Positions 34,240 to 42,510 of a DNA stretch of 64,000 nt are shown here, one piece after another. The position numbers and the translations under genes were made by a program. How positions within the stretch are numbered: position 1 is the stretch's first letter; each line of letters begins with the position of its first letter. Source of the DNA: Dictyobacter formicarum (GTDB taxonomy: Bacteria; Chloroflexota; Ktedonobacteria; Ktedonobacterales; Ktedonobacteraceae); the NCBI RefSeq assembly GCF_016587435.1, contig NZ_BNJJ01000003.1:248001-312000 (forward strand), in the 5' to 3' direction. A model generated the notes under the pieces. It was not told the DNA's origin and ran no database searches. It was given only the letters and a program-made list of their open reading frames with translations.

Positions 34240-35208
34240 ATGGGTATCAACAAGACACTTGCTGCACCCTCCGTGCATGCTATTCCCTCGAAGAGCCCGG
34301 CCAGGCTCTTACTCAGGCGCATGTGGCGGTATCGGTTTGTTTACCTGATGCTGTTGCCGGGCCTCCTATATTTCGCTATTTTCCGTTATGGACCATTGTA
34401 TGAAGCACAGATTGCTTTCAAGGATTTTCAGCCGCTATTAGGCGTAGAGGGCAGTCCATGGATCGGCTTCAAGAACTTTGAGATCTTCTTTAAGTCCTAT
34501 TATTTCTCACAATTGCTCACCAACACGCTCATAATCAGTGTGGCAAAGCTGGTTTTCGGCATTCCGCCTGCGATCATCCTGGCGCTCGCGCTGAGCGAAA
34601 TTCGACATTTTACTCGTTTAGCACGTATTACCCAGACCATGTCGTATCTGCCGCATTTCCTCTCCTGGATCGTCATTTTTGGTGTCCTGCTCGGTATGCT
34701 TTCGCCGAGTACTGGCCTGGTGAACTCTGCTATCAGCAGTGCTGGCGGACAGCCAATTAACTTCCTCACCGATCCAAGCTGGTTTCGCTTGATTGTCGTC
34801 TCCTCTGATATCTGGAAAGAGACAGGCTGGGGAGCCATCCTCTACCTGGCGGCGTTGCTTGCTGTAGATCCGGGTCAGCACGAGGCAGCAGCCATTGATG
34901 GAGCATCACGCCTGCAGCGCATCATCCATGTTTCTTTGCCCAACATCAAAGATGTCATCGTTCTGGTGACGCTGCTACGCCTGGGATCGATTCTGGATGC
35001 CGGTTTCACACAGGTCTTTGCGATGTATTCGCTTCCTGTCTACAGTGTCGGGGACATTATTGATACCTGGGTCTACCGAGAGGGCGTCTTAAACGCTCAG
35101 TTTAGCCTGGCAACCGCTGTTGGATTGTTCAAGGGCTTGATCGGCTTAGGTCTGATTGTTGTTGCTAACCGTGTCGCGAAACGCTTCGCAGGTTCGGGCC
35201 TCTACTAA
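34240..35208 (+). CDS. Sugar ABC transporter permease, LplB type
   Basis: AAGGAGG stands four bases before ATG 34240, so the longer frame from 34168 is rejected. The 322-aa protein has six membrane helices and the permease EAA loop (EAAAIDGASRLQRIIHVSLPNI). The short N-terminal basic part and RYRFVYLMLLPGLLYFAIFRYGP are typical of LplB/YteP-type permeases, which serve oligosaccharide importers of Firmicutes and Chloroflexota. It pairs with the next permease and the binding protein; the ATPase is not encoded here and probably is a shared MsmX-like one. Confidence 0.93.
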   Translation: MGINKTLAAPSVHAIPSKSPARLLLRRMWRYRFVYLMLLPGLLYFAIFRYGPLYEAQIAFKDFQPLLGVEGSPWIGFKNFEIFFKSYYFSQLLTNTLIISVAKLVFGIPPAIILALALSEIRHFTRLARITQTMSYLPHFLSWIVIFGVLLGMLSPSTGLVNSAISSAGGQPINFLTDPSWFRLIVVSSDIWKETGWGAILYLAALLAVDPGQHEAAAIDGASRLQRIIHVSLPNIKDVIVLVTLLRLGSILDAGFTQVFAMYSLPVYSVGDIIDTWVYREGVLNAQFSLATAVGLFKGLIGLGLIVVANRVAKRFAGSGLY

Positions 35209-35226
35209 ACCAGAAAGGATGTACGC

Positions 35227-36147
35227 GTGGAAAACCACCTTGAGACAAAGTCTGTCTTCAAAACCATTGCTGGCAAACGGAGCAAGACCAGCATCAGTCC
35301 TTTTGATTGGGGATTAGCCGCCTTTCTGGTCATTGTCATTCTTGTCACGTTCGTACCAGTCTGGTATGCCGTTGTCGTCTCGGTCACGCCATTGGAACTG
35401 ACCAAGACGGTCGGATATAACCTGTTCCTTTCTCCTCTAAACTGGTCGTTCGCAGCCTATACCCAGCTATTCAGTCAGGACTCATTTTTGCAGGCACTGT
35501 GGAATAGCGTGGTGCTGACCTCTATGGCCATCGTCGTCAATATGATTTTAACCACGCTCACCGCGTATGGGCTCATCTTTAAAGATCTGCCCGGGCGCAA
35601 TCTGATGCTCACATTGATTCTGTTCACCTTTCTCTTTAACGCTGGATTGGTTCCGACCTATATTCTGGTAAAAAACTTGAATCTGCTCGACAGCTACCTG
35701 GCTATCATATTACCCAACGCTGTCAGTGTGTATAACATGCTGGTCATGAGAGCATTTTTCCAGAATATTCCGGCCAGTTTACGAGAATCAGCCATTGTGG
35801 ATGGGGCCAACGAATTTCAAGTACTCTGGCGCATAGTGCTACCGCTCTCCAAGCCAATCCTGCTCACAATTGGCCTCTTTTACGCGGTTACGCAATGGAA
35901 TGACTTCTTCAATCCAATTCTCTATCTGAGCAACAACGACTTAATGCCGTTGCCAGTGCTCCTGCGCAATATCCTGACCGCGGGCAACATCAATGATTAT
36001 GTTGAGATCAACTCACTATTCACTGCGCCACAAGATGCGCTCAAAATGGCTGCCGTCATTCTGACGATGTTGCCCATGCTAGCCGTCTATCCCTGGATTC
36101 AGCGCCACTTCACCAAAGGAGTGCTGGTAGGGTCTGTCAAGGAGTAA
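35227..36147 (+). CDS. Sugar ABC transporter permease, LplC/YtcP type
   Basis: GTG 35227 is the start, with GAAAGGATG upstream and an 18-bp gap after the first permease. The 306-aa protein has six helices and the EAA loop (RESAIVDGANEFQVLWRIVL). The N-terminal stretch FDWGLAAFLVIVILVTFVPVWYA and the end (YPWIQRHFTKGVLVGSVKE) are the conserved ends of CUT1 permeases of the YtcP group. It forms the channel with the preceding permease. Confidence 0.93.
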   Translation: MENHLETKSVFKTIAGKRSKTSISPFDWGLAAFLVIVILVTFVPVWYAVVVSVTPLELTKTVGYNLFLSPLNWSFAAYTQLFSQDSFLQALWNSVVLTSMAIVVNMILTTLTAYGLIFKDLPGRNLMLTLILFTFLFNAGLVPTYILVKNLNLLDSYLAIILPNAVSVYNMLVMRAFFQNIPASLRESAIVDGANEFQVLWRIVLPLSKPILLTIGLFYAVTQWNDFFNPILYLSNNDLMPLPVLLRNILTAGNINDYVEINSLFTAPQDALKMAAVILTMLPMLAVYPWIQRHFTKGVLVGSVKE

Positions 36148-36160
36148 GGAGGAAAGTTGC

Positions 36161-36265
36161 ATGAAAAGCTTTTGTCCCTGTAGCGCGTTATACGGTCAAT
36201 ATCAACTTCGTTGTTATTTTTCGTCTCTTGATCCACAGATAAGTAAGGAGGAAAGTTACTCATGA
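36161..36265 (+). CDS. 34-aa leader ORF overlapping the binding-protein start
   Basis: AAGGAGGAAAG precedes ATG 36161 at good spacing, and the frame (MKSFCPCSALYGQ...) ends with TGA that overlaps the next start as ATGA (36262-36265). The 16-base sequence AGTAAGGAGGAAAGTT occurs at 36143-36158 and again at 36242-36257, once for each start. It has three Cys and several Tyr. It may be a translated leader that sets binding-protein output, or the by-product of a small duplication of the ribosome binding site. Confidence 0.4.
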   Translation: MKSFCPCSALYGQYQLRCYFSSLDPQISKEESYS

Positions 36266-37857
36266 GGAGTAATTTCGTGACATTCAAGCCAATCACATCC
36301 TTTTGTCTGCTCATCCTTTTGCTCGTCCCTCTGGCTAGTGCCTGCAAAACGAACATCGGGTCATCGTCGTCGTCGTCAAATAATGGACCGGTCGACCTGA
36401 CTTTATGGACTAGCCCAGCCGCTAGCGAAGTAGGAAATCCACCGGCAAACTGGTTCCTCACCAAAGACGTCCATGATAAGTTGAATATTAACCTGAAAGT
36501 CACCCTTTTGCCTAATGGTGATGATGGTGATACAAAAATGAATGCCGCCGCCGCCGCTAATGCGCTGCCAGACGTCTTTCAGGTACCCTCCAATAACAAT
36601 ATTTTCTTACAATGGGTCAAACAGGGATTGATTGCACCCGTCGATAGCCTGTTGCCTATGATGCCAGGGCGCACCAAAGATCGCTACAGCGATCCGCAGA
36701 TGAAGAAAATTGCCACCATCGACGGCAAGCAGTATGTGCTCCAGGAAAAGGCCGGCTTGATTAAACGACAAGGGCTCTTTATCCGTAAGGATTGGCTGGA
36801 CAAGCTGGGATTAAAGGAGCCTAAGACTCTGGACGATTTCTATAATGTCGCCGAAGCCTTTACGACTAAAGATCCTGATGGCGACGGCAAAAATGACACC
36901 TATGGATTCGGGGGAACTACTGGCGTCGCTAGTGTGGGATTGGGCGGTAGCTGGCAAGCGTTCTTTGGGGCTTATGGGTTGCCTGGTACCTGGAACTTTA
37001 ATACGCCTGGGAAAATAAACCTGAGCTTACGTGATCCTGGGTATCTGAAGGCAGTCCAATTTCTACACAAGATGGCAGCAAGCAAGCTTATAGATCCGAC
37101 CTGGCCGACCATGAGCACGGATGACTTCCGCGCGGCCTGGAAACAGCAGGGCAAATATGGCATCATGTCAGAAGATTTCTGTGCTGCGATCTGTGAGGCT
37201 AACTATAAACCATTTGATACAAACTTCCCCAATGGTGTATGGGAACCACTGGCACCACCACAGGGTCCGGATGGAAAATCTTTTCTGGGCTCTTACACGA
37301 ATGTCGGTTTGCGTATCGCGGTCTCAAAGAAAGCCATGGATGCAGGCAAAGGTCCTGCAATTGCGAAATTCTTAGAGTGGACGAATACTGGTGAAGGCTA
37401 TTATGAAACGGCCTTTGGTCAGAAAGGTGTTCATTACAAATTGGATGCCCAGGGTAATGTGACCGGAGAAGGAGTGCCAGTTCCTTTCGCCTCACATGAA
37501 GCGGCTCCCCTTAATCAACTTCGTTTCCTGGTATACAAAAACACTCCCTCGGAACTGAAAGCGAGGTACAACAGTCATAAAACGAAGAGTGGCAGGATCA
37601 TTGATCCAATCCAAATCCACGATACGATTGCATCATTTCCCTGGCAAGATCAAACGCCTGCATTTGTGATCCAACCAGCATCCAATCAGGCAGACATCAA
37701 TCGTTATGTAGATGAGAACCTGGTTCAGTTTATCACTGGCCAGAAACCACTCAATGATGGAAGCTGGAACAGCTTTATCAAAGGACTTGATGGTCTCAAT
37801 GTTTCGGATTGGGAGGCACAGGCAAATAAAGAACTCAAAGACCAGGGCCTTCTCTAA
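36262..37857 (+). CDS. Sugar-binding lipoprotein of the ABC transporter (LipO type)
   Basis: The 531-aa protein has a signal peptide with lipobox LASAC (Cys28) and a Ser-rich linker (SSSSSSN), then the two-lobed binding fold: VDLTLWTSPAAS, NALPDVFQVPSNNN, LQWVKQGLIAPVDSLL and a calcium-site-like loop TKDPDGDGKNDTYGFGG. Length and motifs match LipO/YtcQ-type proteins that pair with LplB/LplC permeases. It would be anchored outside the membrane and deliver an oligosaccharide. The gene follows the permeases and the leader ORF in one operon. Confidence 0.93.
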   Translation: MRSNFVTFKPITSFCLLILLLVPLASACKTNIGSSSSSSNNGPVDLTLWTSPAASEVGNPPANWFLTKDVHDKLNINLKVTLLPNGDDGDTKMNAAAAANALPDVFQVPSNNNIFLQWVKQGLIAPVDSLLPMMPGRTKDRYSDPQMKKIATIDGKQYVLQEKAGLIKRQGLFIRKDWLDKLGLKEPKTLDDFYNVAEAFTTKDPDGDGKNDTYGFGGTTGVASVGLGGSWQAFFGAYGLPGTWNFNTPGKINLSLRDPGYLKAVQFLHKMAASKLIDPTWPTMSTDDFRAAWKQQGKYGIMSEDFCAAICEANYKPFDTNFPNGVWEPLAPPQGPDGKSFLGSYTNVGLRIAVSKKAMDAGKGPAIAKFLEWTNTGEGYYETAFGQKGVHYKLDAQGNVTGEGVPVPFASHEAAPLNQLRFLVYKNTPSELKARYNSHKTKSGRIIDPIQIHDTIASFPWQDQTPAFVIQPASNQADINRYVDENLVQFITGQKPLNDGSWNSFIKGLDGLNVSDWEAQANKELKDQGLL

Positions 37858-37896
37858 GGAACAGACAAGGTAGCTCTTTAAGAGCTGCATTGGTCT

Positions 37897-37931
37897 CAGT
37901 AGCCGACAGCTTGTCTAGCTGTCGGCTACTG
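37897..37931 (+). terminator. Hairpin after the ABC transporter operon
   Basis: CAGTAGCCGACAGCT pairs with AGCTGTCGGCTACTG around five bases. It lies 39 bases after the binding-protein stop. A T-run is missing. Confidence 0.5.
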
Positions 37932-37969
37932 ACTGAAACAACTGTGTGTTACCAAAGTATGCATAAAGC

Positions 37970-38140
37970 GTGTCTGAAAACCATACGGTTCGCGCCTGCG
38001 GCCCTTGATAATTCGCACCTTCGGTGCTCAAAATGTCTTTTATTCGTTGATGCAACACGGTCGCTGTGCGACCGTGTTGCATCAACGAATAAAAAAATGG
38101 CTCGGGCGTTTAGCTTCCCATAGTGGTGGGATTCAGACAC
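37970..38140. repeat. MITE-like palindromic element
   Basis: The 171-bp segment is bounded by GTGTCTGAA (37970) and TTCAGACAC (ending 38140) as inverted ends. Inside, 38038-38064 and 38068-38094 form a 27-bp perfect stem with a three-base loop (ATTCGTTGATGCAACACGG arm). A smaller GCACC/GGTGC hairpin lies near 38016. There is no coding sequence. Such a layout fits a non-autonomous transposable element or REP-type repeat. Confidence 0.55.
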
Positions 38141-38167
38141 ATTCATAAATAGAAGAGGAACATTTCT

Positions 38168-39253
38168 ATGTCACGTTATCGAGCTGCCATTATTGGAACT
38201 GGTGGAATTGCAGGCAATCATATCAAAGCACTTCACGATCTAAAGGATCGGGTAGAAGTTGTTGCTGCGGTGGATGTTGTTCGTGATCGGGTAGAGGAGT
38301 ACAGCAAGAAAAATGGTATTCCGCGTTATTATACTGATGCAGGAGAAATGCTCGAAAAAGAACATCCCGACCTTGTCCATATCGCCACGCCACCAAATAT
38401 TCATTATCAGCTGATCATCCAGGCGTTGCAGGCAGGAGCTTCTGTCCTCTGTGAGAAGCCGATGTGCACCTCATTGGCCGAACTGGATCATATTGCGGCG
38501 GTCGAACAGCAAACTGGCAATTTTTGCAGTAGCGTCTTCCAGTGGCGTTTTGGATCAAGGGGTCAGCACTTCAAACAACTGATTCGGGAAGAGGCTTTAG
38601 GCCGTCCTCTGGTCGGCATCTGCCAGACTACCTGGTTTCGCAATGCCGCCTATTACGAAGTGCCCTGGCGTGGTAAATGGTCAACTGAAGGTGGCGGCCC
38701 CACTATGGGACACGGTATTCACGCGATGGATCTGTTCTTATGGCTGCTGGGAGACTGGCAAGAAGTCAGTGCTTTCACAGGCACTCTTGACCGCGCCATT
38801 GAAGTAGAGGATGTCTCGCTCGCTATGGTCCGCTTCAAGAATCGCGCAATGGGCAGCATTGTCAATAGCGTCTTATCGCCTCGCCAGGAAACGTATCTGC
38901 GCTTTGATTTCCAGAAAGCTACCGTAGAATTGACCGGGCTCTATAGCTATACGAATGAGAACTGGCGTTTCACACAGCCCGATGGGCAGGACGATGCAGC
39001 TGTCACGACGCGGTGGAACGAGTTGACGCTCAATCTTGCCTCATCCCACAAATCCCAGTTAAGCCAGCTCCTGGATAGCCTTGATCATCAGCAGAGGCCA
39101 TTATCCAGCACGCCGGATATCCGGCCGACGCTGGATTTTCTCACAAGTATCTATAAATCTGCCGCGACGGGACAGATTGTGCAGCGGGGCTCTATCGTTG
39201 CAGGCGATCCATTTTATGATCATGTCAGCGGCACCGGACTGCAGAAAGCATAA
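38168..39253 (+). CDS. Gfo/Idh/MocA-family oxidoreductase 2
   Basis: The 361-aa protein has the dinucleotide-binding motif IIGTGGIAGNHIKAL, the catalytic CEKPM motif with Lys near residue 99 and, in the C-terminal sheet domain, GGGPTMGHGIHAMDLFLWLLG with two candidate catalytic His. These are the complete features of active NAD(P)-dependent sugar or glycoside dehydrogenases. AGAGGAAC lies before the ATG. The gene is followed after six bases by the enolase-superfamily gene, and after that by the DUF6807 gene, forming a three-gene catabolic operon behind the transporter. Confidence 0.93.
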   Translation: MSRYRAAIIGTGGIAGNHIKALHDLKDRVEVVAAVDVVRDRVEEYSKKNGIPRYYTDAGEMLEKEHPDLVHIATPPNIHYQLIIQALQAGASVLCEKPMCTSLAELDHIAAVEQQTGNFCSSVFQWRFGSRGQHFKQLIREEALGRPLVGICQTTWFRNAAYYEVPWRGKWSTEGGGPTMGHGIHAMDLFLWLLGDWQEVSAFTGTLDRAIEVEDVSLAMVRFKNRAMGSIVNSVLSPRQETYLRFDFQKATVELTGLYSYTNENWRFTQPDGQDDAAVTTRWNELTLNLASSHKSQLSQLLDSLDHQQRPLSSTPDIRPTLDFLTSIYKSAATGQIVQRGSIVAGDPFYDHVSGTGLQKA

Positions 39254-39259
39254 CTGGTT

Positions 39260-40387
39260 ATGAATACGATCCAGAAGGTTGAGGTTTTCTCGATCTCCTT
39301 GCCCGTGACACAGACCTTTCGTTTTTCTTCTGGTACCGCGGGCTCGGCCGGTGGTACCGCCTCCATTGCTCTGGTCAAGTTGACCGATAGTGGAGGCAAT
39401 GTTGGTTGGGGCGAGGGTCGCCCCATGCCGCAATGGTCCTATGAAACCATCGAATCGGTCACAAGCACGATCCGCACTTATCTGGGTCCTGCCATTCTCG
39501 GTTTGGACATCACGGATCGCTGGGGATTGCATCAGCGTATGCAAAGCGTGATTGGCCGGGGTCCCAGCACAGGCATGCCGGTCGCCAGGGCGGCTCTCGA
39601 CATGGCGGTCCATGATCTCTGCGCTCGCAATGCGGGAATCCCTTTGCGAAATTACCTGGGTGGCGGTAGCCAGCGTAATACCGTCGAACTCAGCTACACG
39701 CTTACTTCGCATGATGTCGAGTCGGTGAAGAAAGAGATCATAGCAGCCAAAGAAAAGGGCTTTCGCCACTTTAACTTCAAAGCTGCCGTGACATCTGAAA
39801 CCGACCAGGCTCTTGCTCGAGCGATTCGGCAGACCGCCGGACCAGATGCGTTTGTCTGGGCGGATGCCAATCAGGGATTGCAACCGCACGAAGCACTAAC
39901 GCTCGCACGCAGCTTTGCCGATGCTGGCGTTAACGTGCTGGAACAGCCATTTCCCGCGGACCAGTTACAGCTTATGCGGCGTTTGCGACAGCAATGTCCT
40001 GTTCCTCTGGCCATCGATGAGGCCAGTGTCAGTGCCGCCGATTTCTTTCAGTATGCCGCCGAGGGGCTGGTTGATTACCTTGTCATCAAGGTCACGCGCA
40101 GCGGAGGAATCTGGCCGTCCCTGCAACAGATAGCTGTCGCCGCTTCCGCAGGTCTGCCCTTGCTTGTCAGCGGTTTGACGGACAGTTTGCTAACCAAAAT
40201 GGCTGTCTGTCAACTGGCGGTCGTATTCGGGCATCATGGACCAGCCGCTCTGAATGGCAGCCAGTTTCTGGATGAGTCCGCGCTCTATCCAAACAAAGCT
40301 GAGATTGAATTTGATGGAGCTGTGCATCTGGGAATGCAACCCGGCATCGGGGTGCAGCCAAGACAAGAGGCATTGGAATCCGCTTAA
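39260..40387 (+). CDS. Enolase-superfamily enzyme, muconate-lactonizing/epimerase-like subgroup
   Basis: The 375-aa protein has the capping domain (GNVGWGEGRPMPQW) and the barrel with metal ligands Asp in WADANQG, Glu in LEQPFP and Asp in AIDEAS, plus the acid/base Lys in HFNFKAAV and the second Lys in VIKVTRSGG. The MLE-subgroup KxK is here NxK, so only one of the first two lysines remains. Members cycloisomerise muconates, epimerise dipeptides or sugars-acids, or make o-succinylbenzoate. In this operon a sugar-acid substrate seems likely. The gene lies six bases after the oxidoreductase, with weak ribosome binding and probable coupling. Confidence 0.88.
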   Translation: MNTIQKVEVFSISLPVTQTFRFSSGTAGSAGGTASIALVKLTDSGGNVGWGEGRPMPQWSYETIESVTSTIRTYLGPAILGLDITDRWGLHQRMQSVIGRGPSTGMPVARAALDMAVHDLCARNAGIPLRNYLGGGSQRNTVELSYTLTSHDVESVKKEIIAAKEKGFRHFNFKAAVTSETDQALARAIRQTAGPDAFVWADANQGLQPHEALTLARSFADAGVNVLEQPFPADQLQLMRRLRQQCPVPLAIDEASVSAADFFQYAAEGLVDYLVIKVTRSGGIWPSLQQIAVAASAGLPLLVSGLTDSLLTKMAVCQLAVVFGHHGPAALNGSQFLDESALYPNKAEIEFDGAVHLGMQPGIGVQPRQEALESA

Positions 40388-40405
40388 ACAAAGGATAATG
40401 TATAT

Positions 40406-41314
40406 ATGAAGACAACCCTGACCCATACGCTTCATGATGCAATTGAAGTGTCTTATCAAGGACAGACACTGTTCAAATATGTCTATGAATCTAAGAATCC
40501 AGCGCGCGAGTCACCCAGGCCCTATTTTCACCCGTTGAAGACGCTGGCAGGCAACGAGTTGAGCCTGTTTCGTCCTCATGATCACCTGTGGCATATCGGC
40601 CTGACCATGTGTATTGCCAATATCGAAGGAGAGAATTTCTGGGGTGGGCCGACATATACGCGCGAGAAGCAGGGCTATGTTCAGCTTGAGAATAACGGAC
40701 GCATACAGCATGTCGACTGGCAAGAAGTAAGCAATGATGAGAAGGTACGCTGTAGCGAACAGCTACAATGGGTGACTCAAGCAGGAGAGACATGGTTTAA
40801 GGAAGAGCGCCACATCGTCGTGAGCGAGATTAATCCCGAAGCTGGCTATTGGAGTCTGGATCTGGCCTTTCGCCTGACCAATGTCACGCAACGACCACTT
40901 GCTTTTGGTTCGCCAACCACTGAAGGCCGGCCCGACGCTGGCTATGGCAGCCTGTTCTGGCGTGGGCCGCGCTCGTTCCTACACGGAAAAATCCTGGGAG
41001 CAGACGGCCTGGAGGGTCCAGAAAGTATGGGCAAGCGAGCACCCTGGCTGGCATTTAGTGGCAAACATGACAGCAACCAGGAACAATCCACCATCTTGTT
41101 TGTAGACCAACCGGAAAATCCCCGCTATCCCAACAAATGGTTTGTGCGCAATGATCCATACGCATGTATCAGCTGCTCGTTTATGTATGATGAATATTAT
41201 ACCCTGCAGCCGGGCAAAGATCTGGTGCTCAACTACCACGTCATGCTAGGCAACGGCGAATGGTCACGGTCTGAGCTAGAGAAATACGTAGCACAAAAAC
41301 AATCTCAAAGGTAA
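40406..41314 (+). CDS. DUF6807 (PmoA-like) protein of sugar locus
   Basis: The 302-aa protein shows the DUF6807 pattern: RPYFHPLKTLAGNELS, PHDHLWHIGL, ENFWGGPTY, then SPTTEGRPDAGYGSLFWRGPR and FVRNDPYACIS. The histidine-rich first half could bind a metal. The old family name 'methane oxygenase PmoA' is misleading. In many bacteria such genes lie next to Gfo/Idh/MocA oxidoreductases, as here, and a role in modified-glycoside breakdown is suspected, but the reaction is unknown. AAAGGATAATG precedes the start. A terminator follows. Confidence 0.85.
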   Translation: MKTTLTHTLHDAIEVSYQGQTLFKYVYESKNPARESPRPYFHPLKTLAGNELSLFRPHDHLWHIGLTMCIANIEGENFWGGPTYTREKQGYVQLENNGRIQHVDWQEVSNDEKVRCSEQLQWVTQAGETWFKEERHIVVSEINPEAGYWSLDLAFRLTNVTQRPLAFGSPTTEGRPDAGYGSLFWRGPRSFLHGKILGADGLEGPESMGKRAPWLAFSGKHDSNQEQSTILFVDQPENPRYPNKWFVRNDPYACISCSFMYDEYYTLQPGKDLVLNYHVMLGNGEWSRSELEKYVAQKQSQR

Positions 41315-41334
41315 AAGAGGTGAAGATAAACAGA

Positions 41335-41375
41335 GAAGGGCTACCGGTAGTATTTGTCGGTAGCCCTTCCCTTTT
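41335..41375 (+). terminator. Intrinsic terminator of the carbohydrate operon
   Basis: GAAGGGCTACCG and CGGTAGCCCTTC form a 12-bp stem with an 11-base loop, then CCTTTT. It lies 20 bases after the DUF6807 stop. Confidence 0.7.
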
Positions 41376-41380
41376 AAGAG

Positions 41381-41395
41381 GGAACCGACGGGCAT
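41381..41395 (-). other. tRNA-Asp 3'-end-like fragment
   Basis: GGAACCGACGGG is identical to the acceptor/T-stem end of the tRNA-Asp at 30110, followed by a partly matching TCG. A hairpin lies 11 bases to its left, as at the real tRNA. It may be a leftover attachment site or tRNA fragment. Confidence 0.4.
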
Positions 41396-41676
41396 CGGAT
41401 TATCTCGAACGCACCCCGCTTACTAAACGAAAAGCCTACAAAGGGCAACGAGTAGCAGCCACGCTGCATTTAATACTGCTCTCCTGGACAACGGCCCTAC
41501 TTTCTAGATCATACCATATTTTCTGTAACCCCGGTTTTATGGCAATCCCAGCTATTAAAAAGTCAGAGACGAGCAAACAACAACGAAAGAGCCTGCTGAG
41601 GGATATCAACCAGCCGGGCCGATGATGTGTTTGCATGTGGGGCAGTAGACCTGCCCCATCGCTTGCATGGTGCAAT
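41396..41676. other. Gene-free region between two sugar loci
   Basis: No credible gene was found. TGGGGCAG and CTGCCCCA form a short hairpin at 41637-41658, at the end of the minus-strand permease gene, and may help end that transcript. Confidence 0.35.
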
Positions 41677-42507
41677 TTATTTCAGCGCACCGCCGGTCAG
41701 TCCTTGGACCAGATGTTTTTGCGCATAGATGCCGATGGCAACAGGGACAATGATGATCATTGTCGCCAATGCGGAGACTTTTGCCAGGAATAGCCCCTCG
41801 TTACTGGTAAAGGCCGCAACCATGATCGGCAAGGTGGGTGAGTTTGTGTAGGTCAGTGTTACAGCAAAGAAGAAATCGTTCCAGGCGAAAATGATGGAAA
41901 GAAGTGCCGCCGCAGCCAGTCCAGGAGCAGCCATGGGTATGACGACCCTCACGATCGTTTGCAACGTCGAGCAACCGTCCAGCCAGGCACCTTCTAGCAC
42001 CTCCTTCGGCAGATCCAGAAAGTACGAACGAGCCATCCAGATAATCAGCGGCAGGTTCATGGCCGTATAGACTACAATCAATATGAAAAGATTGTCTAAC
42101 AAGTTCAGACGCGTAATGATCACATATAATGGGACAAGGATGGCCGCAAATGGCATAAAGCGTGTAGAAAGGACAAAGAAGAGCATGTCATTGGAAGACT
42201 TCTGCGACATCACGAAAACCATGGCATATGCGGCAGGAATTCCTAGCACCAGGGCCAGGGCAGTCGATACCAGGGAAGCCACCAGGCTATTGAACAGATA
42301 GGCAGCGAAACCGGAAGAGAGCGCTAACCCGAACTGATCAAGCGTTGGTTGGAAGAGTAATGTTGGCGGGATCGTAATGGCGGCAACTTCTGTCTTAAAC
42401 GCGGTCAGAATCATCCACAGGACTGGAAAGACCAGTAAAAAAACCAGAACATAGGTCAGAACTGTCCAGGCTACCTGGGACCATTTGAATGTAGATACGA
42501 CGCCCAT
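41677..42507 (-). CDS. Sugar/polyol ABC transporter permease, MalG type
   Basis: The 276-aa protein has six membrane helices and the EAA loop near residue 180 (EGAWLDGCSTLQTIVRVVIP). The C-terminus ends KHLVQGLTGGALK, the usual end of CUT1 MalG-type permeases. AAAGGAGCTG precedes the ATG. The partner permease gene ends three bases upstream, so both are made from one mRNA. Similar permeases serve mannitol/sorbitol or maltose-type importers; the adjacent zinc dehydrogenase favours a polyol. Confidence 0.93.
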   Translation of the reverse strand: MGVVSTFKWSQVAWTVLTYVLVFLLVFPVLWMILTAFKTEVAAITIPPTLLFQPTLDQFGLALSSGFAAYLFNSLVASLVSTALALVLGIPAAYAMVFVMSQKSSNDMLFFVLSTRFMPFAAILVPLYVIITRLNLLDNLFILIVVYTAMNLPLIIWMARSYFLDLPKEVLEGAWLDGCSTLQTIVRVVIPMAAPGLAAAALLSIIFAWNDFFFAVTLTYTNSPTLPIMVAAFTSNEGLFLAKVSALATMIIIVPVAIGIYAQKHLVQGLTGGALK

Positions 42508-42510
42508 GAA

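Noticed and set aside
39101..39889. 262-codon minus-strand frame across two enzyme genes
   Set aside because: Shadow of the Gfo/Idh/MocA and enolase-superfamily genes, which have full motif sets.
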